Positions 13,375-26,733 of a stretch of DNA of 64,000 nt are shown here, in pieces (the stretch's first letter is position 1; every line of letters begins with the position of its first letter). The stretch is from positions 1,312,641-1,376,640 of the forward strand of contig VYZB01000222.1 of NCBI GenBank assembly GCA_013397455.1. Reading direction: 5' to 3'. The position numbers and the translations under genes are program-made. Below the pieces are notes generated by a model. That model was not told the DNA's origin. It did no database searches and saw only the letters and a list, made by a program, of their open reading frames with translations. Origin of the DNA: Crotophaga sulcirostris. Taxonomy: Eukaryota; Chordata; Aves; Cuculiformes; Crotophagidae.

Positions 13375-16077
13375 ACTTTACAGTAACGTAATGGATATGG
13401 AAATTGTATGTAATAACATTATGAATACCGAAATGTAACTATTTTATGAATGTAGTCTCTGAGGTAACTATGTGACTCTGAAGAGGCACCAGAATTTTTG
13501 GTGTAAATATGTTCTGCTGCTAAAGCTTGTGTGAATCTCACCATATGCCTATAATTGTTAACATGAATGCAATATACTCGGGAAGACACTGCCACTACTT
13601 TCCAGAAAGTAACTTACAAGTACAGATTTGAAAGACTATCATTTTCCTAAGCTATATGTTAAACTGATAACTGTTTTGTGAGATTGACAGCATGAGGATC
13701 AAAAAAACACTTCAAGTACACAAGTTCTTGTGAAGGCAGGAGAGTTACCTTTCCAAGGGGAAGTTTGTGAGTTTTGAAAAAGGAGATAAGCTGACCTAGA
13801 AGCACATTAAAGAAAAGCTTGCAAAAAGTTAAGACTTCATGAGATGAGAGATGTATTAATCCTATCTATATTAAGTATCTAACTACCCCATGTAGCCTTG
13901 GATTTCAATTTCGCTAGAGTTTATATGTAGAATATGTAGAAGGTAGCACTTAGCTGAGGTGTTGGTGTCTATACGGACTGGTTTGAGTTTCCTTGGGTTT
14001 TGGGGGCTGCTTTTTTAAGACACTTTTTCTCAAAAATATATTTTCTTCCTAATACATGGTACCATCTTTCAAAGAAGTTTTTTAGCTAATGTATTGCTTC
14101 AGAGAGAAGCATGTAAGTCCTGAACTAAAATTAGATCTGCTGAACATTTTTTGCATAGTACATAAGGACTTATAGTCCAGGCGCAGCCAGGCAGTGAAAG
14201 GCAAACTAAGTTTATTGTAAAAGATAGGTGGGTGATAGAGATATGAAAGTAGGAGAATTGTAGCAAGTTGAGAAGGCAAAGGCAAATAAGTTACTATTGC
14301 TTTAGAAATTATTACCAGTCATCTGGAGCTCTGTAACTGACAGGGTACAAGACCTCATCCTGTCCCAAATACAAAATTTATTTAATTCAGCAGTTCAAGT
14401 AAGCATAAACAAACTTTACACTTGTTAAGCATATTTTTTGCAGAGATCACCTTTGTCTAAAAGCAATGCACAATAATATTAAGCTAGATAAATTGTTTTT
14501 TCAAAAGTAATCAACTATGCTTACTTTACACTTGTCTTCATGTGATAAAGCCATTTTCACTTCATATGTTGATATGCTTAACATAGCTTTTCTTTAAAAG
14601 TATTTATAATGCTGAATATTTGAGAGTATATCATCTTTATTACTGAACAAGTAAGAAATTCATTATTGCTCACAATGCAAAACTAGAAACCATTACATGA
14701 GTCCATTAAATAATGGAGGGTGGGAGCTAGACATTTTTCTACACAATGTATAGACAAATCCTGCAAGTCATTGTCATAGACAGCTCTGGATTATAAAATA
14801 ACATGCATAGATTCCATAAAACACTGAGTTTAAATTCATGGCAGAAAAATCTCTCTAAGACTATGGAGCAGAAAAATATGTCCTCTAGCTCAGGATCCCA
14901 AACTGCAGTATGTCAGCAATCTAAGAATATACACCAATGAAATCTGTCTTTTCTTTTTTTCCTCTAGCTCTTTGCTCTTTTTGTAAGAATCTTTTACATT
15001 TGGCTACAGGTTTTACCAGGGCAACTATATTTAGGATCCTGTATATTTATGGGGGGAGTAAACTTAAGGAGCTCTATTTTGTTGTTAATATATAATATCT
15101 GTATGCATTTATTTTCACTTAGGAGCATGTTATGTCAATTGCGAGCCTCCCTTCAATACGTATACTCAAATTCAAAGTACTATTAGTTCTTTATTCTTCT
15201 TTTCGTTTAAATTATTTTAAATATGTATTCCAGTAAACAAACAGTAATAGGTACTATAGATGCAAAAATTTATTCAAGATCAAATAATCTCAATCTAGTT
15301 AAGAAAAAATGCACACTGAAATGAAATACACCCTGGAAAACTAATTGATCACCATAAAAACTAGGATAGTGTTTAGGCTTTAAGTGAACGAACTGATTTC
15401 AGAACTATACTGATTGGTTTCAACAAATATAAATCATGACCCTTTATTAGGAGAGAAATGAAGTGCAATAGCCTTCTTTGTTTCAACCTCCTCACACCCC
15501 ACAGTAGAATTCTAAAATAGAATGATAAGAGATGTCTTCTGTTTCAAATATTAAATTACAACCAAAGTAGTGCTGACAAGCAATAAAATATGGGAAAAGT
15601 CAAACTGGTATGAACGATTCCCCTACCATTTAGCAAACAAACAATTTCATTAATGTAGCTGTGATATATTTTTAGATAGCTTTGTTCTTTTGATCTCACC
15701 TCATCTCATTTCATTCTCTTTACTATTTTACTTCCACTGGGATTCCTAAGATCTACAGAGATCTCTGAACTGTTTACTGTCTTTAAAATAATTGTTACTG
15801 CAACATAGCTCAATGCCCAATATATACCAAAGTTTTCTAGTATGCAGTGACCAATGTCCAAGAACTCCAATGAGCCATTAAAGCTCTAAGCTGTAACAAT
15901 TTAAAATAAGATATATTGAAGGACATTTCTGAGTGGTTTATTGCTCTTTTTTTGTCATCAAAAACTCGTGGAACACATTCCAAGATGTCATCATATTAAG
16001 CAGCTGGAAATCTGTGTTAATACATTTGAATCTCCTAAGTTTTCTCTACAATCTTACCAAACCACAGAAAAGCTTGC
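13375..16077. other. AT-rich noncoding stretch, nothing recognised
   Basis: No gene or recognisable repeat was found. Poly-purine and poly-pyrimidine runs and short AT-rich open frames only. Confidence 0.5.
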
Positions 16078-16226
16078 GCAATCTTCAGCATGGGAGATTT
16101 TTCAAGTCCTGACTGGAGAAAACCCTCAGCAACCCAGTCTGACACTACAACCGACCTTGCTTGAGCAGTAGGTTGAATTGGAGACCTCTTGAGTTGCCCT
16201 CCAACTGATCTGTGCTATGACCCTAC
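16078..16226 (+). mobile_element. Ancient CR1 LINE 3' end
   Basis: This is a strongly diverged CR1 terminal fragment. The order of short matches follows CR1: a GGAGAT-TTTTCAAG block (ORF2 'LEIFK' region), then CTGACTGGA, CTCAGCAACC, a TTGAGCAGTAGGTTG stretch (usual form TTGAGCAGGGGGTTGG), GGAGACCTCTTGAG, CCCTCCAAC, and a degraded tail TGTGCTATGACCCTA. It is clearly older than the other four copies. An open frame of 76 codons crosses it and is not a gene. The left limit is uncertain and the element may extend upstream toward 15970. Confidence 0.75.
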
Positions 16227-19200
16227 ATTAAACTCATGCCCTGTATAAAACATAAAAAAATGGTGATGGTATCAGCTTCTGAAGAACTGCGTGTTACAGA
16301 AGATTTGTTTCACTTTCAAAATACAAACTGAAGGGTCAGCTTCATTTTTATATTTATAATAGTCACTCCCAAAACACTTATGCCTAAAAAGTGTTATACA
16401 TCACATAGACCAGAATATTTCAGTCATTTAGACGTCCTCATTTAACACACAGTTCTGCAGCCTCTTATCCTCAGATGGTTCATTTAATTCCAGAAAGTTT
16501 CTGCTTCTTAATGTGACAAAGGCAAATGCATAACTAAATGAATATGGGCAGAGTCTGAGTTTCCTTTTTAATTATTCTTACCACACAGTTTTCTTTAAAT
16601 AGTAACTTTTAGCAAATTTAAAAGTATTTGATTTTGAAGCAAATTTTTCATAAACAAAAAAGCATCTAAAATTTGTTGCTGTTACTAATATTTTCCATTC
16701 AAACAGATGGCAGCAATAAAACCCATAAAGAAGGTGCATTTTTTGATCAAAATGTTGTTGATGGGCAGTTTTACACAATCATTTTTAAATGAAAGGTATT
16801 TATATCATAAGGGAGTTGAGTTTGGGCAATGATAGTTTCAAAAAGAAAAAAAAGAACCCTTTTTAATTGGAGAATAACCAGCAAAATGTAAGACACTGGT
16901 TTGATACTGAAGAATGCCTCCTCTTAAAGAGAATATATCCTACCATAAAAGTAAATTATTTTGCTCATTCACATATATGATGCATTTTTTTTATTGAGAC
17001 ATTATTTTCCACTCCCATTTGTGTTTAAAAAGTTTGACAAAAATGAATAGCATATGTAAATTGATGAATCTTTTCCTTTCTCCTCCTCAATTCCACAGAA
17101 AATTGCTTGTGTCAGCCCCCATGAAAACATGAGTAAAAAAAAAACCATGACAAAACTGACTAAGAAATAAGTTTTTTAGACTCCAGTCCCACAAATGGTT
17201 TGCATAAACCTCTCCCCGTCTCTCTATTTACTAGCATTTTTTTTGCTTTTTATGTAGGAAATAATTTATATCAATACTAGCTTCCCCATCTATTCCACAG
17301 TGGGTCAGTGACCTAGCCAAACAAATGAGGAAAGTGAATACAAGCTCTCGTAGGTTAGATGGTGGCAAGCTTCCACGGAAGCTTCTTTAATAAAGCTACG
17401 GAAAAGCACACTGTAATTTGTAACATTCTCATAGAGTAGAAAATGCACTAAAAGCACCATGTATCTTTATTCAAAAGAAAGACAGCAAGGTCTCAGGCAT
17501 GGCTCTGGATGTAGTCGAAAAAGGAAAAAAAAATGACTAGTGTGCTCACAAAATAGACAGAAATGAACAAGAAACGGAAGATGACATTCTTTCTACAATT
17601 TACTGTCAAAGGCTTTACAAGATGAAAAAATGAGATAATTTCAAACAGAGCCACATAATCTACGTTTTGTTTTCTTTATGGAGAAACAGAGAAGGCTGCT
17701 ACATAAGTAAAATGCAAATATCACTTAAGAGTATTTCCTTTTCTTCCAAGAGTTTTTTTAGACCATTTAGAAGTTTCTCTATGAAACATTATTTATAATC
17801 CTAATTATATTAAAAATAGTTAAATGAATGTATTAGTTTCAAGAAGCCTATGGATCAACCCGCTCCCTTCTCCTTGCTGAATTAAGATTTGGTTATATTT
17901 TTGTTTTTTTAAGATGGTCTTTACAAACAATTCAAAACAAATATAGCCTGATGAAATATTAATTTACATTAAATTATTTTAGTCCACACTTTTATGTTGT
18001 TCACTGTTACTTATAAGAGCATATAACAACCATCATGCTATTACTGGTGGTAACTGATATTAAAGTTTCATCTAAGTCAGTGTTAGATCCTGATATGCTT
18101 CAGTTTCAGGCATAACTAATGTAGTATTAGCATAAACCTTAAAGGGCTCCTCTTACCATTAAGTTTGAAGTTACCTAGACTAATTGTTATCTAAGAATCT
18201 CCCAGCCACTACACAAAGTCTATTAAGTTAGATTAGAGCAGAGGTAACTTGTTTAAAAAAACAAACAACTTTTATAAAATTAAAGAGCTTAAATCCAAAT
18301 TACAACAATGGAATATAAAAGATTTAAGAGTTCTAAATGAAAACCAAATTACTAACTTTTTCCATAAACCCTTCAGTCATATGAGTGAGCTAAGTTTAGA
18401 ATATCAGAAATCACTCAATGGAACAAATCCAACTAGAAAGGCATACAACATGAAAGCAAGTTAAGAAATAAATCCTGAACTTTTCCATTTTAAGAAAGAA
18501 ATTAAAATCTTTCCCCCTCCACCTCCCCCCACCCCAATTATTGTAATAATGCAAACAGGAGAAAAACATTATAATCTTCACTGTTATGTAGGTGCCACTT
18601 CATACACCACAAAATTCTCCACACTCATCCATCCCTTCTATTCCTTTCCTCCTTGACCATCAAAACAGTTAAAGCTAGCTGGAGATCAAAACTATATAGA
18701 TAAGTCTGCGTTATTTATGTGGTTAAATAATACATCTGTAATCAGTTTAAAATAATTAGGAAAAAGAATGCAGAACATATTCTGGAATATTATAATCAGC
18801 AAACTAAAAAAAATCGTAAATCATCAATAGTTTAAAACAGTTTCAACTAAAAAAATGTTAACTGTTACCAGAAAGGAGGAGATCTCATAACTGCACGCTT
18901 TATTCTCTAAGCCAATAGGAAAGGCTCATATACTTTGCACCCACATTGCTGTTTAAATTCTGATGTCATAGGCCTGTTCCCTCTACATAATATTAAATTC
19001 AGAAAGGTTTTCTTGTACTGGCTCCTAGCATTTGATAAGGAACACAGCTCAGAACATTTCCTATGGCTAGTTTCAGGTATATTGCCTTTTCTCTTTTGAC
19101 ATTACTATAGTGAAAATATCCAATAAAACCTCTTACTATTCTCAGCATACAAATGGGGATCATAGGAAAGTCGCAAAAGATTACTTATTTTTTATTATTT

Positions 19201-22200
19201 TCTTTTGCTCCCTAAATAATCATTTTTTAAACAGCTAAAGGATTTTTATAAGGTCTACATTAACATGTACGTAAACATACAAGTATTTTTGTTATCCACA
19301 GTGTTATTTTTTTCATTTCAAGTTTTTCTTTAAAAATGAGACTATGAAACGCAGACAGCCAACTAACTTATGTTACAATGAAGTTTCAGAAGCAATATAC
19401 ATAACACAAAATTTTAACTTTATTTCTAAGTAGAACTGTATGATAAGCATTTGGTACAACAGTGTGTGTCACCTATTTTCCAGATATGCACATTTAAATA
19501 GTTAAATATCAGGCAAACTGAATGTTGAAATATTCTCAATGGAGATGGAAATGCAGGAGATGCAAGATACAGAAACACATACATATAAAACACCAAAAAA
19601 GTTCTGAATATGGAGTTCCATAAGGCACACCATTTTGTAAGACATTTTTAGTGTTTTCAGAAGTAGAGTCCATTCCAACAAGTTCATAAAATTACTTTGT
19701 TCTAAACTGATCATGTGGAACGTAGAGTTCATGATTCTAAACTCAAAACTTCGGAAGTAAACCTTAAAATTAACTTCAATTAAAGATAAAAAAATCAAAT
19801 GGAAAAACTTAAATACTAACCTACACTTCTGTTGTACAAATTCTGAAAATGTTAGCTTAATCATAAAGCATGTGCTGATGGCTAATTTTTCCAAGTATAT
19901 CCATTCATAGGATGTCCAGTTCTACAGTAACCTGATTTTAATTAATATCAATCAACAAGATTAGTTTACCTGTGCACTTGTCTATGTGAAATGAATATAA
20001 ATATTACAATATCACCTATGCATTTAAATCACTAAGCTCATCAACTTATGTCGGCAAGGTGAAAGATAAAAGCCACAGAAGGTCTTTCCCAGCCTCTGTC
20101 ACTAATGATAAACAGCATTAACTGCTTCTGCAGACACTAATGCTGCTATCTTGGGAACACAGGCAGCCACCATGAGAACTTTACAGCTTCACTAATTATA
20201 CTCTTGTTTGTCACAGAACACCAAATAAAATCTCAACAAGAAAAGGCAATAAATATTAACAGCTATGAACAAAAGAAGGTCACATTAATATGTAGATCTT
20301 TAAATACAAGATGCTTTCTTCATTAACTAAATAACTTGTTCATTATTATAGAGCGTCAAGGGGGCGTAAGGGAGAAAATACATTAAAAAAAAATCCCTGA
20401 TTGAGAGCTCTAATATATTATCTACTGAACATTTAATATTTACCGAATAGGGATTTTTCCTTGTTCTACTTTTAGTTCAAGGTTGTAAGATGTTTATATC
20501 TATTTTATAACCCATGTATGTTGCTCAGTTTTTGCTTTAGTCAGAAACTGATGGGTAAGGTTTGGTTTTGGTCTCCATTTTTTTTTTTTTTTTTTTCTTC
20601 CTCTTCCCCTAAGTTTTGATTTATTTTTTTTTGTAATTGGAAAAAATGTCAAGGGCATGTCTGGATATGTTCCTATTTGTTTTTGAACACAGAGCCATAT
20701 TAATGATTCCATTTTTTTCCCTGAAGAACTAGGTGAAATTATCCCTGCCATACACTACTTAATAGACTTTAAAAAAAATAATATTAGGAAGACTTGAGCT
20801 GCCACCAGTGCCCAGTCTCTATGCTGATGTACTCTTAGGTCTTGCAACTTATCTATATCAATAATATTTCTACTATGCAAATGCTTGTTGAAGGATTAGC
20901 AGGAATAAAAAGAAGTGAGCACGCCCGAACTCCACTCTCCCTTGTATAATACTATATCTAACCCAAATAAATAGTTTACGTACAGTTAGCCCAAAGGCTT
21001 TATACCTACATCTTTTCTCTTTAGTTCCCCTAAGTCCCTGCCTATACCTTGGCAAGTTATTCCCGCTGTCCCTTCATTCGACAGCAACCACAAGACACTC
21101 TCAGGAACAAACCCTGGGCTACAACTCTGTGATGTCATGCATTCCCTTGAGAAATGCAAGAAATAATATAAGATTAATGTGACCAGACACTTTGCCATTA
21201 TTACCATAGGAAATTTGCATAAGCTGGTTCCAAAAGTGATTTTGAAGTATATTAGCGAAGCTATGTAAAGTGTTTTAGGAGTGTAGGAAGAAAGCCTGAG
21301 GGAAATACCTCAGAAAAAGCAATTGGAGAGCCTTGCACCTCAGCCTTCCTTACATAGGAATCTTCCTCTTCCTTCTGCTGTGGTACCAACCTGGGCCCAA
21401 ACACTGTTTCACAACAGCCAAAGCATTACTCAATAGCACCACATTCATGTGATCTTTCTTGTACACAAGCACTGAAGATAAAATGAGATTATCAGAAGCT
21501 AGTGGCCTATGAAGGGCACAACAGTCCTTCCCCCACAGCTCAACAATATCCTTAGATATATAACCACAGACTCAAATGCATGTGAGAACACTGAACATTG
21601 ATATTATTCAGGATATGGTTAAAATGAAAAATGGTATTTTCATGACCACTTTAATACAATAATAAAAAGTCAGAATTCTTAAGAGATGCAAATATGTTTA
21701 GGGATATAGTCAAACTGATCTTCAGCTGGATGATTCTTTCATATGTATTACTTCACTCAATAAATAAATTAATTCTATTTTTATATATTGTACTGTAAAA
21801 CACCAACCTTTTTATACTTAAAGTATTAATTTATTTTAAAAGAATACCTATTACTTTTGAATTATTTGTTACTGATTTACTATTGCCAAGTAGTAAACAC
21901 AAGCCAACCTTGATAGTGGTATGCATTGGTCACACAGCTAAAACTAATCATTGAAATTTAAGCATGCCTAATCCCATCAACACTACAGATTGCTAGTGAT
22001 ATGTGAAATTTCAGGGATATACACTGAAAATGTAAACAACATTTTATGTGTGAATCAGAAATTAAAATTGTACACTTACAACAGGAAGTCTTCAGAGGTG
22101 TTAAGTAAGTAGATGTAAGTAAGAAGTAAGAGATGGAATTTATTATTATGAGACCAAGATCATCTACAAAACAAGCTGAAAACATATTCAGCGCATGAGT

Positions 22201-22206
22201 TTCACA
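16227..22206. other. AT-rich noncoding stretch, nothing recognised
   Basis: No gene or RNA was recognised. A C-rich run at 18513-18535 could form a G-quadruplex on the minus strand. A T17-type run lies near 20579. The longest open frame, 130 codons on the minus strand at 19502-19894, is low-complexity (Phe, Ser, Ile, Met rich) and has no recognisable domain. Confidence 0.5.
18513..18535 (-). other. C-rich run, possible G-quadruplex on minus strand
   Basis: The plus strand has C5, CC, C6 and C4 runs in 23 bases. On the minus strand this gives closely spaced G-runs with short loops. A quadruplex is possible if the G6 run splits. There is no gene context to suggest a role. Confidence 0.35.
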
Positions 22207-22207
22207 T

Positions 22208-23027
22208 TTCATAGAATCACAGAATGGTTTAAGTTGGAAGGGACCTTAAAGATCATCTAGTTCCAACTTCCCCTGCCATGGGCAGGGACACCTCCCACCA
22301 GACCAGGCTGCTCAAAGCCTCATCCAAGCTGGCCTTGAACACCTCCAGGTAAGGGACATCCACAACTTCCCTGGGCAACCCATTCCAGTGTCTCACCAAC
22401 CCCATCGTGAAGAATTTCTTCCTAATGTCTAATCTAAATCTTCCCCCTTCCAGTTTAAAGCCATTTCCCCTCATCCTATTGCTACTTGCCCTTGTAAAAT
22501 GTCCCTCCCCAGCTTTCCTGTAGTCTCTTCAGGTATTGGAAGGCTACTATAACGTCTCCCCAGAGCCTTCTCTTCTCTTTCACCTCCCTGAACTGCTGGC
22601 AACGCTTCTTTTGATCCAGCCCAGTTTACCATTGGCCTTCTGGGCTGTGAATGCACATCACCGGCTCATGCTGAACTTCTCATCAATCAGCACCCCCAAG
22701 TCCTTCTCTGCAGGGCTGTTCTCAATCACACCATCCCCCATCCTGTATTGATACCGGGGGTTGCCCTGACCCAGGTGTAGGACCTTGCACTTGGCCTTGT
22801 TCAACCTCAAGAGGTTCATACAGGCCAACTTCTCCAGCTGGTCCAGGTCCCTCTGGGTGACATCCTGTCCTTCTGGTGTGACTGCTGCCTCACTCAGCTT
22901 GGTGTCATCTGCAAACTTGTTGAGGGTGCACTCGATCCCTCTGTCTATATCATCAATGAAAATATAAAATAGCACTGGTCCCAGTACAGGCCTCTAAGGG
23001 ACACCACTTGTCACAGATCACCATGTA
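22208..23027 (-). mobile_element. CR1 LINE copy 3, extends into the RT catalytic region
   Basis: This CR1 lies on the minus strand with its 3' tail on the left at about 22210 (plus-strand form ATAGAATCACAGAATGG). It is the longest copy by ORF2 content. Reading leftwards from about 23020 it shows SVTSGVP, a mutated form of the QGSVLGP block, IFIDDIDRG, and then KFADDTKL, which holds the paired aspartates of the reverse transcriptase active site. Next come [23 protein letters not shown] and REVVDVP. Stops and frame changes break it, for example between 22656 and 22658, so it is inactive. It stops upstream of the TSGVP block, where the hAT-like MITE begins. Confidence 0.92.
22658..22975 (-). pseudogene. 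CR1 ORF2 fragment with RT active-site motif
   Basis: This open frame of 105 codons is the best preserved piece of CR1 copy 3. It begins in the [10 protein letters not shown] block and includes the FADD catalytic motif of reverse transcriptase, then the downstream RT region with [17 protein letters not shown] and [11 protein letters not shown]. The enzyme would prime cDNA at the nicked target, but the N-terminal endonuclease is absent and the frame ends shortly after FSMSR. It is a fossil fragment and not a host gene. Confidence 0.85.
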
Positions 23028-23035
23028 ATATAATT

Positions 23036-23239
23036 CAAGGATGTCAAACTCACAGCTTCCAATGTGCTCCTATTCCTGCTCCTGCAGTGCGTCACACCCA
23101 CTGCACACATGATCAGCGCTGGCAGGAGTGCAGGGGCAAGGAGCTCGGCGCTGCTGCCAGGTAGAAACAAGGTGTCAGGCTGGATAAAACAAGGTGGAGG
23201 GCCCGATTCGGTCCACAAGCCATGAGTTTGACACCCCTG
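23036..23239 (+). mobile_element. hAT-like MITE, copy A
   Basis: This is a 204-bp nonautonomous DNA transposon with terminal inverted repeats. The left end reads CAAGGATGTCAAAC and the right end GTTTGACACCCCTG, which are inverted copies with two differences. Ends of the form CAGGGGTGTCAAACTC are typical of hAT (Charlie-type) elements. The flanks ATATAATT (23028-23035) and GTATAATA (23240-23247) match at 6 of 8 positions, as expected for an aged 8-bp hAT target duplication. It has no transposase. A second copy with the same internal landmarks (GGAGCTCGGCGCTGC, AAACAAGGTG, GGATAAAACAA) lies at 33557-33759 in the same orientation. Confidence 0.82.
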
Positions 23240-23870
23240 GTATAATAGAATGGGATGCAGGAATAAATAACATCTATTCAGTAGCCTTATTTAGATCTAT
23301 GTTCAAGATTTTCAAACTTACTATCTAAAAAGTATGACACCAAAAAAACACCAAAAATGTGTTTGAATGGTAAAATATTTTTTTCTGCAGTGACCAGAAG
23401 ACATGAGGAGTATTCACAAAAGTCAGTAACATTTCTTTCTTCTAAGGATGTAGATAAAACCAGATCAAGTTACAAAGCCAAATATCATTAGTAAATAGAA
23501 GAAGCTTAAGGACAAACACTTGATCAGGACAAGCAAATACTAAGCTTTCTCATAATTTTCTGGTATCTTGCAGAAAGGTGTCATTCATGGATTTCCTGTG
23601 CTGGAGCTGATATATTTTATTTATTTTTTTTTTAGCTTATGTAAATTTTTCACATCTATAGCATCCTGTGGCAAGAAGTTCCAGAGCCCATTGGTGTGTC
23701 TATTTAAAGATAGATTTGTTCCGGAGAGCTGAAAATCTCATTTCCTCCTCTAGAGCCCATAATCAGGAAAGACCCCTCTGGAAAGTAGAGGGAGATTCTT
23801 GAGGAGCCTAAGTTAGATACTCCATTATCTTATGGCCAGAACTCCTTTTTTTTACTGGTTATGAAGCCTA
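23240..23870. other. Noncoding spacer, possible ancient repeat piece
   Basis: No gene was recognised. The part from about 23640 to 23830 (around the motif GCATCCTGTGGCAAGAAGTT) is more GC-rich. It reminds me of an old dispersed amniote repeat, but I cannot name or confirm the family. Confidence 0.25.
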
Positions 23871-24160
23871 AACTGGATCAGGTTACCAGTGATAGAACTA
23901 GAGGACATGGACTCAAGCTTTGTCAGGGAAAGTTTAGGCTTGATATTAGGAAAAGGTTCTTCACTGAAAGGGTGATTGGCCATTGGAATGCACTGCCCAG
24001 GGAGGTGAAGTCGCCAACCCTGGAGGTGTTTAAGGGGAGATTGGATGAGGCACTCAGTGCCATGGTTTAGATGATGAGTTGGTGTTAGTGTTGGGTTATA
24101 GGTTGGACTCGATGATCTCAGAGGTCCTTTCCAACCTTGTAATACTGTGATACTGTGATT
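23871..24160 (+). mobile_element. CR1 LINE copy 4, short 3' fragment
   Basis: This short CR1 holds only the last part of ORF2 and the 3' end. The coding remnant shows [32 protein letters not shown] and [16 protein letters not shown], then a stop at 24068-24070. The tail reads GGTTGGACTCGATGATCTC, then AGGTCCTTTCCAACC, and ends in an ATACTGTGATACTGTGATT repeat. It points away from copy 3, so the 3' tails of copies 3 and 4 face outward on either side of the MITE. Confidence 0.92.
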
Positions 24161-26700
24161 ACACTTTCTGCAATACATAGATAATTTCTAAACATGTTCT
24201 TCCTAGACTGTATGCATACTTCATAAAACTATCACACACATATTCCCCCTGACTAAAATGATAGATATTAATGGTGAAAAGTTCAGAATAAGATAGTAAA
24301 GCCAGTCACCCATTCATATAGCCATCCATTTCTTTCCTGAGATCATATAAAGCCAAATTCAAAAAGAACAGCAGAATCCCCAAATGGTACCTCAGACGAG
24401 ACACTTTCAAACAAGACTGTTGTTTGACTTTCAAGCAAAAGACTTTTAGAACTCATTCATCAAAAGATAAACAAACATAAGAGACCTTATCACACAGGTA
24501 CAGCAGATATAACAGAAAAAGAAAAAAAAAATCACACCTTTGACAAAATGGGAGATAAAAGTAGATAACAAGAAGCAAATAGGGAACCAGATAAAAGTCA
24601 CTATCTTGAGAACTTGTTTCAATTCATATCCATTCAGCAGAGATCTACTTCACAGTAAAATCTTCTTGGGCTTTAAGAAGAAATCACAAAAAAGCTGTCA
24701 CACCAAAACATATGGCCATGTAATAATTGAATGCTCTACCCTATTATTCTGCTAAGACATAAGACTTTCAGTGAAGCAAGTGCAGCAATTTACTTACACT
24801 AGTCTGACCATGAATAAATTGAGTATAGGATTGTGCAAGCAAATGATTTCCAAAATCAAAACTTTGCCCGTTTTGAATAAATTCATAAACTTTTGGTTAT
24901 AAATTATAGGCTTAGAAAGCACTTGTCTCTCAAGGAAGGAAGCTATTAAAAGTCATAACAGTGGGTGATACTGAATGCAGCAACTGGATGAAAGCCTGTG
25001 CCTCTATTTTAGAGTGAGAGGAAGATCATTAGCAATGACTTACTTGCGCAAGATCTACTTGGTTCTTTCCTTAGTCAGAGAAGAGACTGGTTCCTCTAGG
25101 GTGTGAGCTAGGCAAATTATGCACTTACTCCAATCATTTCTAAAGAAGAATCCATTTCTCTTCCTTGAGGAAGTTTAAAAGTTAACAAAATTCAACACTC
25201 AAGAAAACAAGTTTGGAAAACTGAAGCCCAGGGATGTTAGCTTTTCATGAGAAGAAAATTCTTCAAGAATAGAGCGTGACATAAATTACTTGTAATTATG
25301 TTGCATTAAAATTTGGGGTTGTTAGATAGTAATCCAAATGGGTTATCCTAATAAAGGAAAATATTCAAAAAAGTTGCATATATCCAACACAGTACGTGAG
25401 ACCAAAAACATGCTAAGAAGTTCAATGTACCTTGTTTTTTGATCTAAAATTCTAAGTTTGGGTATGGTAGCAATGCTCACAGTGCAAAATCTTATTCACA
25501 TGATCATTAAGCATCACTGATTCCATATGAGTTCCTGCAAGAATTTTTGTTAAGTACCATAAATTATGTTATGGCTCCATATGAAAGACTTGTCTGAGTT
25601 TTTGAAGAGTGATGGATACTACTATATGACTAATACAGATCCACTGGGCATTATGACAGATATGAGCACTTATTTCACTACGCTTTCAAGGGATCATATC
25701 CTTCGAATTCATTTCATTTATATCTATTTCAAAGCTGTGTTTCGTATATAGTGTGTGGAAATGACCAGTGAGACAAATAGCAGTTAATTTTAACAATTAC
25801 ATGATCTCTTTTTATTGCTTCGCAGAGAAAAATATCAGCTGTTTTACTACTGATTGGGACAACACCTTAGGAAGAAAAAAAAATCAAGATAATCATTCGA
25901 CTTGATAATATATTTCAGGACTGAGTTTTGGGTAACTTTTTTTCTTCAGATCCCTTCCCAAAGAAATCATGTGTATGTACTCTTCTTCAAAACATATTTA
26001 TCCTGTTCTAATTGTTTCAATATTCCCAACTGAAAATTACTTTGAAAAGCATATAAGTGATCACCTATTTGAGAGTAAGAGCTGTAACACTTGAAATTGT
26101 GTCATACCCTAGTGTTTAAATTGCCAGTGATCTCATCCAGTGACTATCTCACACAGGTATTACGATAACATGAAGAGCCATCACAGGAGTTCAGCCAGAA
26201 CGTAATACAGCTAGATTATGGAAGAGGGTGTCACAGTAGGAGGACCAACATTCAGAGACACAGAGGCAATTTTTCTGTGGTCAGCAGTTCCACTACCACT
26301 ATACCATAAGCAGTGAAAATTTACATGGGAAATCAAACCAAGAATCTTCAACAGCTGCCTACAACATATTTTTGAAATCTGCAGACAACACACTATAACA
26401 AAGATTTGGGAAGAAGTACTTCAGGAATTTCAAGTTTTACTTAAGTGTTTAATTTCATATACAGTTCCAGTGGAGTTAACTAGTTTACCCTTCACGTTAA
26501 TCATCTGCATAAACCTATACAGGTTAAAGATCAGAACCTGAATCTGTAAATTCTGTTAGAATGTGCCATAATTTATCTGGATTTTCAATTAAATCTATTT
26601 CAGAGGAACCAGTCACCCCTGGATAAGTGATGCAGTAACTTAGAAATTTATCAGTGTAAAGGATAAGAACTGTACTTGCATGTATGGCAAAATAACACAA

Positions 26701-26733
26701 GACAGTACTGTTCTGTTCTAGAACAGTGCTGTC
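26701..26733. repeat. 14-bp inverted repeat with 5-base loop
   Basis: The left arm GACAGTACTGTTCT and the right arm AGAACAGTGCTGTC are reverse complements except for one position, which still allows a G-T pair in RNA. The loop is GTTCT. The inner TGTTCT and AGAACA half-sites resemble steroid-receptor half-sites, but in the everted arrangement and not the classical inverted one. Confidence 0.7.

Noticed and set aside
19502..19894. 130-codon minus-strand open frame
   Set aside because: Low-complexity product rich in Phe, Ser, Ile and Met, with no domain, in AT-rich DNA.
20870..21240. Possible LTR on the minus strand (TATA-like GGTATAAAG and GC-richer sequence)
   Set aside because: I could not find TG...CA ends with matching target duplications.
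23640..23830. Possible ancient amniote repeat around GCATCCTGTGGCAAGAAG
   Set aside because: Only a general resemblance from memory; no defined ends and no second copy in the window.
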